A stretch of DNA of 6,344 nucleotides from the NCBI GenBank assembly GCA_934675695.1, contig CAKURN010000087.1, positions 1 through 6,344 of the forward strand. Direction: 5' to 3'. The notes below the pieces were generated by a model. It made no database searches and had not been told where the DNA came from. It saw only the letters and a list, made by a program, of their open reading frames with translations. Made by a program: the position numbers and the translations under genes. Origin of the DNA: an uncultured Candidatus Melainabacteria bacterium (GTDB taxonomy: Bacteria > Cyanobacteriota > Vampirovibrionia > Gastranaerophilales > Gastranaerophilaceae). This document shows positions 1 through 5,678 of this stretch, piece by piece. The first letter of the stretch is position 1; every line of letters begins with the position of its first letter.

Positions 1-827
1 CCCAATTCTTCTAATGTCATCGTTTTTCTATTTTCTAAACCAAACCTGTTCAAAATAATAAACCTTTCTCTATCCGACAAAACATCCAAGGATTTATATA
101 TATCTTTTTTAAAATCGATATATTGAGCGACTTCATGGGGATTGTTTTGGATAGTATCTGCAATGTAATCTTCTAGTGACAAGTCTTGTGCCACAGGGGT
201 TTCAAAACTTACAGGCTCTTTCATAATTGAATTTTTAATCATCTTTACATTTTTAGAAGAAATATTAAGATATTTTGCAATCTGTTCATCACTAGGTTCA
301 TGCCCCAAATCTACACTCAATTTTACAATTGCTTTTTTTAAATTCCTTATTTTATCTCCCATATGCACAGGAATTCTAATCAAACGTGATTGGTTTGCAA
401 TGGCTCTAATTATCGTTTGTTTAATCCACCAAGTAGCGTAAGTAGAAAATTTAAACCCTTTTTTGTAATCAAACCTCTCAGCTGCTTTTATCAATCCCAA
501 AGAGCCTTCTTGCACTAAATCCATAAACAAAATTCCTTGCCCTGTGTATTTTTTTGCAATAGAAATAACAAGCCTCAAATTTGATTGTATTAGTTTCTTT
601 TTTGCAATTTGTGATTGCTTTTTATCCCCTTCTTTGATTGTTTTTCCGATAGAAATCTCATCTTCTTTTTTCAAAAGTTTTATTCTGCTAACGTCTTTTA
701 AATACATTTGCAAAATTTCATCTTTATCGACTATAATGTTAAAGGTTTTAACATCAGAATCGTTTGCAACTTTTAAAAAACTCTCATTTAAAGAACAGTC
801 TTCTGGCAAATTCAACTCTGTATTCAT
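1..827 (-). CDS. RNA polymerase sigma factor, sigma-70 family (RpoD/SigA-type, probably group 2), 3' end cut by window edge
   Basis: This gene encodes a sigma subunit that directs RNA polymerase to promoters. I translated the minus strand from ATG at 827; 275 complete codons are visible and the frame runs off the window at base 1. Region 1.2 lies at about residues 36-62 (DEILQMYLKDVSRIKLL). Regions 2.1-2.4 lie at about 77-156, including NLRLVISIAKKY, DLVQEGSLGLIKAAERFD, KFSTYATWWIKQ and the -10-binding RLIRIPVHM. Region 3 follows to about 225, and region 4.1 begins near 243 (LSDRERFIILNRFGL). The region 4.2 helix-turn-helix lies outside the window. There is no long acidic region 1.1. IANQSRL stands where primary factors usually have IADQART, so I prefer a group 2 alternative factor over the primary one, with moderate certainty. 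The start is supported by GAGGAA about 5-7 bases upstream; the slightly earlier ATG in this leader meets a stop after two codons. The gene is divergent from the response regulator. Confidence 0.93.
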   Translation of the reverse strand, partial: MNTELNLPEDCSLNESFLKVANDSDVKTFNIIVDKDEILQMYLKDVSRIKLLKKEDEISIGKTIKEGDKKQSQIAKKKLIQSNLRLVISIAKKYTGQGILFMDLVQEGSLGLIKAAERFDYKKGFKFSTYATWWIKQTIIRAIANQSRLIRIPVHMGDKIRNLKKAIVKLSVDLGHEPSDEQIAKYLNISSKNVKMIKNSIMKEPVSFETPVAQDLSLEDYIADTIQNNPHEVAQYIDFKKDIYKSLDVLSDRERFIILNRFGLENRKTMTLEEL

Positions 828-848
828 ATTTTCATTCCTCAACCAGCT

Positions 849-854
849 AGTATA
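849..854 (-). promoter_or_regulatory. Candidate -10 box for the sigma factor gene
   Basis: Read on the minus strand, these bases are TATACT, five of six matches to TATAAT. They lie 21 bases upstream of the sigma factor start codon, implying a leader of roughly 15 bases that still includes the GAGGAA ribosome site. No good -35 hexamer sits 16-18 bases further upstream. That position is instead a T/A tract (865-879), so the promoter may depend on an activator or be recognised by a different factor. Confidence 0.4.
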
Positions 855-886
855 TTAAATGACGATTTTTTTAAAAAATAGTTCCA

Positions 887-928
887 TTGTCCAACTGGGG
901 AATAGAAAAATTATCCAACAGGATAATT
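887..928. promoter_or_regulatory. Paired near-palindromic 16-mers between divergent regulators (candidate operator)
   Basis: TTGTCCAACTGGGGAA at 887-902 and TTATCCAACAGGATAA at 911-926 match at 12 of 16 positions and start 24 bases apart. The second copy lies within a perfect inverted repeat: arms AATTATCC (909-916) and GGATAATT (921-928) around the loop AACA. No T-run follows, so it is not a terminator. Its place between a sigma factor and a response regulator gene, and the two-copy layout, fit binding by a dimeric regulator. If the TATACT at 849-854 is the sigma -10 box, the sites centre about 50 and 75 bases upstream of that start. Which protein binds is unknown; autoregulation by the neighbouring response regulator is a guess. 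Confidence 0.45.
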
Positions 929-990
929 ACCTAAAAACACATTACAAGTTAGTATTAATCCATAAACAAATTCAAATGAAAGGATTTAAG

Positions 991-1683
991 ATGAGTCAAC
1001 AAACAGCAAGCAAAACAAAAGACGTAAGAGTTATTATTGTAGAAGATTACAAATTAACAAGAGTAGGACTGCGTTATGCATTAAACGAAATAGATAACAT
1101 AACTGTAGTTGGCGAAGCACAAAATGCTGAAGTTGGACTCGACTTAATAAAAAGAGAACAGCCCGATGTTGTTTTGATGGATTTGGGTTTACCGGGAATG
1201 AACGGTCTAGAAGCAACAAGCAAAGTAAAAGATATTTCTCCAAATACAAAAATCGTAATTTTGACTTCCCATGATAGAGAAGAAGAAGTTGTCGCTTCTT
1301 TGGGTTCAGGTGCCAGCGGTTATTGTTTAAAAGATATCGACCCTATTACTTTATCAAACGTAATAAAAAACGTAGCAAAAGGTGCTTGTTGGATAGATTC
1401 TAATGTAGCTCATCTTGCTTTAAAATTGTTCCCAAAACCGGAAAGCACAGAAATCGTCGGAGGAAGCGGTTCAGCTGATGTAAAAACAAAACTGACAGAA
1501 AGAGAAAACGAAGTTTTGAAACTTTTGGTACAAGGAAAATCAAACACGGAAATAGCAGCAGAACTTATTGTTTCAGTACATACTGCAAAAGCTCACGTAT
1601 GCTCGATTTTGCAAAAATTATGTGTAGATGATAGAGTACAAGCGGCAGTTAAAGCGATAAAAGAGGGGCTTGTTTCTGTATAA
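991..1683 (+). CDS. Two-component response regulator, NarL/FixJ family (REC domain plus LuxR-type HTH)
   Basis: This is a cytoplasmic transcription regulator of 230 residues, activated by phosphorylation from a histidine kinase that is not in the window. The receiver domain covers about residues 12-130. It has the acidic pair E18-D19 (IIVEDY), phosphoacceptor D64 in VLMDLGLPGMNG, T92 in ILTSHD and K114 in YCLKD, so all key residues are present. After a linker, the LuxR-type helix-turn-helix spans about 167-228 (LTERENEVLKLLVQGKSNTEIA, then SVHTAKAHVCSIL). The end, KLCVDDRVQAAVKAIKEGLV, resembles cyanobacterial members of the family. I chose ATG 991, not the upstream in-frame ATG at 859: it has AAAGGA six bases upstream, and receiver domains normally begin about ten residues in. 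The 44 residues from 859 look unlike a protein domain. The gene is divergent from the sigma factor and is closed by a hairpin terminator, so it is probably monocistronic. Its targets are unknown. Confidence 0.95.
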   Translation: MSQQTASKTKDVRVIIVEDYKLTRVGLRYALNEIDNITVVGEAQNAEVGLDLIKREQPDVVLMDLGLPGMNGLEATSKVKDISPNTKIVILTSHDREEEVVASLGSGASGYCLKDIDPITLSNVIKNVAKGACWIDSNVAHLALKLFPKPESTEIVGGSGSADVKTKLTERENEVLKLLVQGKSNTEIAAELIVSVHTAKAHVCSILQKLCVDDRVQAAVKAIKEGLVSV

Positions 1684-1706
1684 TATTTTTAAAATGCTTG
1701 AAACTT

Positions 1707-1739
1707 AAAAGAGGTTAGAATATCTAGCCTCTTTTCTTA
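1707..1739 (+). terminator. Rho-independent terminator after the response regulator
   Basis: AAAAGAGGTTAGA (1707-1719) pairs with TCTAGCCTCTTTT (1723-1735) through 13 base pairs including one T-G wobble, around the three-base loop ATA. The 3' arm ends in a T-rich run, CTTTTCTTAATT. It begins 24 bases after the response regulator stop codon and lies before the promoter of the next operon. The A-run on the 5' side means it could work in both directions. Confidence 0.85.
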
Positions 1740-1750
1740 ATTAAAAAGAA

Positions 1751-1778
1751 TAGACATTATTGTTTGATAGCTTATAAT
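1751..1778 (+). promoter_or_regulatory. Sigma-70-type promoter of the grpE-dnaJ operon
   Basis: TAGACA (1751-1756, five of six matches to TTGACA) is followed after 16 bases by a perfect TATAAT (1773-1778), 35 bases upstream of the grpE start. A second TATAAT at 1784-1789 has TTGTTT 18 bases upstream (1760-1765) and could give an alternative start. No CIRCE repeat (TTAGCACTC...GAGTGCTAA) and no heat-shock-sigma-type -35/-10 pair was found here, so housekeeping transcription is the simplest reading. Confidence 0.65.
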
Positions 1779-1812
1779 AGTTGTATAATATAATTGACAC
1801 AAAGGAGGAAAT

Positions 1813-2421
1813 ATGAGTAATAAAGAAGATAATATGCTTGATAAAAATACAAACAATAATCCTTTTGATGAAGAAACCCCTAAAGAAACTGAAGCAACAG
1901 AAGAAATTGAAACACCAACTGATAAAACAGAAGATAAAATAGAAGAAGAAACTGAAACAACAGAAGATACAAACAATCTTCAAAAACAACTGGACGAATT
2001 GAACAACAAATACATTCGTTTGGCTGCTGATTTTGACAATTTTAGAAAAAGAACACAACAAGAAAAAGAAGAATTATCTCAATACACAACAGTAAAAGTC
2101 TTAAAACAACTAACAAGCGTTTTAGACACGTTCGATAGAGCGCAAGAACATCTAAAAGATATAGAAGAATGCAAAACCGTAAAAGAAGGTTACGAAGTCG
2201 CATACAAACAATTAATTGAAGCACTGAAAAAAGTCGGCTTAGAAGAAATGGATGCTCTAGGCAAAACCTTTGACCCTAACGAGCATGAAGCCGTTACGCA
2301 AATTCCAACAAACGACTATGAACCTGATAGTGTTGCCGTTGTTATGCAAAAAGGCTACAAAATGGACAAAAAAGTGGTTAGACCGGCACTCGTTGGTGTT
2401 GCCGTTAAAAAAGAAGACTAA
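1813..2421 (+). CDS. grpE: Nucleotide exchange factor GrpE (DnaK co-chaperone)
   Basis: GrpE is a homodimer that releases ADP from DnaK, resetting the Hsp70 cycle in the cytoplasm. The 202-residue protein starts with a disordered tail rich in Glu, Thr and Asp (about residues 19-53). A long coiled-coil helix follows (about 54-95, LQKQLDELNNKYIRLAADFDNFRKR), then the helix-bundle segment (about 96-145, VLKQLTSVLDTFDRA). The C-terminal beta wing that contacts DnaK lies at about 146-198, with the family signature FDPNEHEAV at 153-161 and VVRPALVGVAV near the end. Length is normal for the family. The start has AGGAGG four bases upstream, which is slightly close; an in-frame ATG at 1834 is possible but has no comparable site. 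It heads the operon and dnaJ follows after 18 bp. dnaK is not in the window. Confidence 0.96.
   Translation: MSNKEDNMLDKNTNNNPFDEETPKETEATEEIETPTDKTEDKIEEETETTEDTNNLQKQLDELNNKYIRLAADFDNFRKRTQQEKEELSQYTTVKVLKQLTSVLDTFDRAQEHLKDIEECKTVKEGYEVAYKQLIEALKKVGLEEMDALGKTFDPNEHEAVTQIPTNDYEPDSVAVVMQKGYKMDKKVVRPALVGVAVKKED
1885..1967 (+). repeat. In-frame 20-base direct repeat in the grpE acidic tail
   Basis: The 20 bases at 1885-1904 recur at 1948-1967 with a single difference (G1894 against A1957). The offset is 63 bases, exactly 21 codons, so both copies encode ETE(A/T)TE(E/D). Similarity stops outside the 20 bases. It lies in the presumably disordered N-terminal tail, where gain or loss of one 21-residue unit would keep the frame. 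Confidence 0.7.
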
Positions 2422-2439
2422 AGGAAGCATTAAAGGAAG
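2419..2439 (+). repeat. Tandem Shine-Dalgarno-like repeat between grpE and dnaJ
   Basis: TAAAGGAAG occurs at 2419-2427, where its TAA is the grpE stop codon, and again at 2431-2439, separated by CAT. Each copy contains an AGGAAG ribosome-site core. The first is 12 bases before ATG 2440 and the second 12 bases before ATG 2452. The second copy abuts ATG 2440, too close to serve that start well. Confidence 0.6.
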
Positions 2440-3573
2440 ATGAACAACACAATGGATTATTATGAAATATTAGGGGTAGATAGAAATGCCTCTAAAGAAG
2501 ACATAAAAAAAGCCTTCAGGCAGAAAGCACGCCAATACCACCCTGACGTAAACAAAGCACCTGACGCAGCAGACAGATTTAAAGAAGTCGGAAAAGCATA
2601 CGAAACACTATCTGATGACAACAAAAGAGAAATATATGACAGATACGGAGAAGACGGTCTGTCTAATGCAGGCTTTAATCCAAACTCATTCAATATGGGT
2701 GATATTGATTTGTCTGATATATTTTCTTCATTCTTTGGCAGAGGTTTTGGTGGTTTTTCGTCAGGTTATTCAGATGATCCAAACAGACCGGTTCAAGGTG
2801 AAGATTTAAGATGCGACATAGAACTTGATTTTTTAGAGGCATGTTTTGGTCTGGAAAAAGAAGTAAAAATCAGACACTTAGAACCTTGTGAAGCTTGCAA
2901 TTCTACAGGCATGGACAAAAACGCAAAAGACACAGTTTGCCCTGTTTGCCATGGTCATGGAAGAATACAACAAAGTAAACAAACAATTCTAGGCTCATTC
3001 ACTTCTGTTACCACTTGTCCTAATTGCAGAGGTACAGGAAAAAATCCAAAAGCATATTGCAAAGTTTGTAATGGTGTAGGTGCTATTGAAAAAGAAAAGA
3101 AAATAACAATCAAAATCCCCCATGGAGTAGAAAACGGCTCTAAAATGCGTGTTGCAAACGAAGGCAACTGCGGTAGAAACGGAGGAAGAAATGGGGATTT
3201 ATACATAGTTATCCACACAAAAGCTTCAAAAGACTTTGAACGCAGTGGTTTTGATATATTTACTAATCTTACAATTTCTGTTCCACAAGCAGTTCTTGGT
3301 GACACTGTAGAAATAAAAACAATCCATGGAACAACTACCGTTACAATTCCACAAGGCGTTCAAAACGGCGATAGAATAACCTTAAAAGGTATGGGCGTAC
3401 CGTACTTGGGTAGCAGTAGCCAAAAAGGAAATCACTATGTAACAATTCAAGTCGCTATTCCAAAAAAACTCTCCCAAAACGAAGAAAAACTATACAAAGA
3501 ACTCTTTATGTTATCAAAAAAGCAAGAAAAAGACAGTATTCTTGAAAAAATGAAATCAGCTTTAGGCAAATAA
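2440..3573 (+). CDS. dnaJ: Molecular chaperone DnaJ (Hsp40, class I)
   Basis: DnaJ delivers unfolded clients to DnaK and stimulates its ATPase. The 377-residue protein has the full class A layout. The J domain (about residues 6-70) carries HPD at 34-36. A short Gly/Phe region covers about 78-110 (FFGRGFGGF). The zinc domain has four motifs: CEACNSTG 150-157, CPVCHGHG 167-174, CPNCRGTG 193-200 and CKVCNGVG 207-214. The C-terminal substrate-binding and dimerisation domains follow. All eight zinc cysteines are present; the first motif has Ser where the family consensus CxxCxGxG has Gly. The start is uncertain by four codons: ATG 2440 and ATG 2452 (giving MDYYEILGV) each lie 12 bases after one copy of a duplicated AGGAAG. 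It follows grpE by 18 bp and precedes the propeller gene by 13 bp, consistent with one operon. Confidence 0.97.
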   Translation: MNNTMDYYEILGVDRNASKEDIKKAFRQKARQYHPDVNKAPDAADRFKEVGKAYETLSDDNKREIYDRYGEDGLSNAGFNPNSFNMGDIDLSDIFSSFFGRGFGGFSSGYSDDPNRPVQGEDLRCDIELDFLEACFGLEKEVKIRHLEPCEACNSTGMDKNAKDTVCPVCHGHGRIQQSKQTILGSFTSVTTCPNCRGTGKNPKAYCKVCNGVGAIEKEKKITIKIPHGVENGSKMRVANEGNCGRNGGRNGDLYIVIHTKASKDFERSGFDIFTNLTISVPQAVLGDTVEIKTIHGTTTVTIPQGVQNGDRITLKGMGVPYLGSSSQKGNHYVTIQVAIPKKLSQNEEKLYKELFMLSKKQEKDSILEKMKSALGK

Positions 3574-3586
3574 ACTAGGAGAATTA

Positions 3587-5050
3587 ATGAATTATAAAAA
3601 AATACTTACATTATTTTTGTTTGTTTTGTTATTCAATTTCAACAATATAGCAAACGCAAGCAAACTTCCAAACGATGTTTGGAACTATGTAAAATCAAAC
3701 CTATCAGAAGCACAACAAAGATTTGATAGTGTAATTACATTGAAAAATGATGTTATGTATATTCCTCTCACACCTCCAACAGTGACTACTGTTGATAGCA
3801 TACAAATCGAATACACATATCCTGAAAAACAAACATTTAAAAACTACCCGGAAGTCGTTTTGTTGAACAATGGATATGCGTTTTTAAAAGTTACAAAAGA
3901 TTCAGATGGCAATTATACCCTAACAAAAAAAGATGACCTGCCTCTAAAAGTACGTCTTGGCATAATGCCACAAGATATGCTCACTCCTATTGGTCTAAAA
4001 ATGCCTGAAAGTTTGAAATTAACTTTAGGGGATTTGTTGATTCCGACAAAAGAAGAAAAAGCTCTGGCATACAGAGATGTAGACGCTCAAAAAGAGAAAA
4101 ATCCCTACACTCCGACAGTTGCTCATAATGAATTTATACAAACTGCAGAATTTAGAAACAAAAAAATCTTAATCAATCCAAAAAATTCAAAGTTTTTTGA
4201 AGTTTATAATGAAACTTCAAAAAAACCTCTTTATGAATTGAAGTTGTCTTCTATGCCATTAAAAGTTCTAGTGAGCGAAAAATCAAATGTGGCATTGGTT
4301 TTGTATTGGAGCGGAAAAGAAGTTGAAATAATAGATTTAAAAGATGAAAATTCAATCACAAAAATTGAACTGGATTCCAACGCAACAGATGTTACATTAA
4401 ATCAAAAAGACAATATCGCATACGTTACGTCACAAAATGCAAACAAAATTTATTGTATAGACTTAAATTCTATGCAGCTTACAAAAGTAATAAAATTAGA
4501 ACAAAAACCATCAAAAATCAGCTACAGTGAAGTTGACGATTCTATTTCGTTTTACGATGAATTTTCATCAAAAGTATACAATGTAACAAAAAACCAAGAC
4601 GATTTCATTGTTCAACCAATGGGAGTAGTAAATAACTTGTCAAAAATTTTGTCAGACGTTGCAAATATTTATGCTATTTCTAGAACAGACAATCAAATAT
4701 ACGTATTTGATAAAGCACAATCAAAACTAATAAGCACTGTAGAATTAGACAAAAAGCCAACAGACGCTGTTTTGTATCAAACAAAATTGTTTATTATTTG
4801 TTCAAAAGAAGGATATATCAACGTTTATGACACTATAGAAAACAAAGTCATTTCAAGAGAACAAATATCAAAAGAAGGCTTCTATTCAAAACTTACTCTT
4901 ATACCAAACGAAAAAAACATACTAATAACAGGTATAAATTCAAAAAATTACTTAATTTACGATATCGATAAAATGAAACTTAGCAAAAGCCAAACTTCTT
5001 ATATTGATATTTCAAACATAATCATTTTAGATAGAGAACAAAGGCTGTAA
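3587..5050 (+). CDS. Secreted beta-propeller (YVTN-like repeat) protein of unknown function
   Basis: The 487-residue protein begins with a clear signal peptide: MNYKK, a hydrophobic stretch ILTLFLFVLLF, and a likely cleavage after ANA at residue 24. There is no lipobox cysteine and no later membrane segment, so it is probably periplasmic or released. Residues about 25-185 form a Pro- and Lys-rich domain I do not recognise. From about 187 to the end, repeats of roughly 40 residues follow a YVTN/WD-like pattern, for example KIELDSNATDVTL...IAYVTSQNANKIYCIDL and STVELDKKPTDAVL...LFIICSKEGYINVYD. About 300 residues would allow six or seven blades. No catalytic motif is visible; binding or scaffolding is the usual role of such folds. 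The start has AGGAG five bases upstream. It lies 13 bp after dnaJ, and its stop codon touches the methyltransferase start. Confidence 0.8.
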   Translation: MNYKKILTLFLFVLLFNFNNIANASKLPNDVWNYVKSNLSEAQQRFDSVITLKNDVMYIPLTPPTVTTVDSIQIEYTYPEKQTFKNYPEVVLLNNGYAFLKVTKDSDGNYTLTKKDDLPLKVRLGIMPQDMLTPIGLKMPESLKLTLGDLLIPTKEEKALAYRDVDAQKEKNPYTPTVAHNEFIQTAEFRNKKILINPKNSKFFEVYNETSKKPLYELKLSSMPLKVLVSEKSNVALVLYWSGKEVEIIDLKDENSITKIELDSNATDVTLNQKDNIAYVTSQNANKIYCIDLNSMQLTKVIKLEQKPSKISYSEVDDSISFYDEFSSKVYNVTKNQDDFIVQPMGVVNNLSKILSDVANIYAISRTDNQIYVFDKAQSKLISTVELDKKPTDAVLYQTKLFIICSKEGYINVYDTIENKVISREQISKEGFYSKLTLIPNEKNILITGINSKNYLIYDIDKMKLSKSQTSYIDISNIIILDREQRL

Positions 5051-5668
5051 ATGGAAACATTAACAAATATTCAAAAACTAAAAATCCCATATTTTGATTC
5101 AACGACAGAAAATATTCTATCTGAGCTTGAAAAAACGCAAAAAGATTTCTGGAATTTGGATAGAGAGTGTGCAAATTTTTTAAATACATTAATTCAAATC
5201 AACAATTCAAAAAACGTGCTTGAAATAGGTACATCAAATGGTTATAGCGGAATATGGATTTTAAAAGCACTTGAAAAAACAAATGGCAATTTCACAACAA
5301 TAGAATTTTGGGAAAAAAGGCAATCAATCGCAAGAAATAACTTCAAAATTTGTTGTCCAAATTCAAAACCAAAAGCCAAAATCGGTTCTGCTATTGTTGT
5401 TTTAGAAGATTTAGAAGAAGAAATAAATAAAGGCAAAATTGAAAAATTCGATTTCGTTTTTATTGACGCTAACAAAAAAGAATACATAGAATATTTTAAA
5501 ATAATTGACAAAATAACAACAAACAATGCTGTAATTCTTGCAGACAATATTTTGTCACATTATGAAAAAGTTGAAAATTATGTCCAAACGCTATTTAATC
5601 ACCCAAATTATCAATCACAAATTATTGATATAGGAGCAGGCATGATGTTATCTAAAAAATTATTGTAA
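5051..5668 (+). CDS. SAM-dependent O-methyltransferase (family 3, catechol-OMT-like)
   Basis: This 205-residue enzyme is predicted to transfer a methyl group from S-adenosylmethionine to a hydroxyl group of a small molecule, probably with a divalent metal. Motif I, NVLEIGTSNGYS (55-66), binds SAM. E85 in FTTIEFW fits the acidic residue contacting the SAM ribose. FDFVFIDANKKEYIEYF (133-149) includes D139, and VILADNIL (161-168) includes D165-N166; these match the metal-binding residues of the family. The end, GAGMMLSKK, matches the usual terminal strand. There is no signal peptide, so it is cytoplasmic. ATG 5051 follows the propeller stop codon directly, with AAAGG six bases upstream inside the preceding gene, indicating translational coupling. 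The substrate cannot be told from sequence. Some homologues act on catechols, caffeoyl-CoA or tRNA wobble uridines, so a tRNA role (TrmR-like) is an alternative. Confidence 0.88.
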   Translation: METLTNIQKLKIPYFDSTTENILSELEKTQKDFWNLDRECANFLNTLIQINNSKNVLEIGTSNGYSGIWILKALEKTNGNFTTIEFWEKRQSIARNNFKICCPNSKPKAKIGSAIVVLEDLEEEINKGKIEKFDFVFIDANKKEYIEYFKIIDKITTNNAVILADNILSHYEKVENYVQTLFNHPNYQSQIIDIGAGMMLSKKLL

Positions 5669-5678
5669 GGAGAAATTA

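Noticed and set aside
544..858. Plus-strand open frame of 104 codons opposite the sigma factor
   Set aside because: It is the complement of the well-conserved sigma factor coding sequence; the product is Phe/Ser-rich with no recognisable domain.
909..928. Perfect hairpin read as a terminator or riboswitch
   Set aside because: No T-run follows it, no gene ends just upstream, and it has no larger folded context; an operator fits better.
859..990. A 44-codon in-frame extension of the response regulator from ATG 859
   Set aside because: It covers the operator-like repeats, gives a sequence unlike a receiver domain, and lacks a good ribosome site. ATG 991 has AAAGGA at ideal spacing.
1697..1702. 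CTTGAA resembling a heat-shock sigma -35 box upstream of grpE
   Set aside because: The matching -10 position would fall inside the terminator hairpin, and no CCCCAT-like sequence is present.
1684..1812. CIRCE/HrcA operator before grpE
   Set aside because: I looked for TTAGCACTC and GAGTGCTAA halves and found neither.
1741..2061. Minus-strand open frames opposite the start of grpE
   Set aside because: They arise because the Glu/Thr/Lys-rich GrpE tail is purine-rich, so its complement has few stops. The products are low-complexity Phe/Ser/Cys or Ser/Val runs.
3777..3794. Perfect 7-bp inverted repeat (CAACAGT, loop GACT, ACTGTTG) inside the propeller gene
   Set aside because: One such repeat is expected by chance in a window of this size, it lies inside a coding region, and it has no T-run or second copy.
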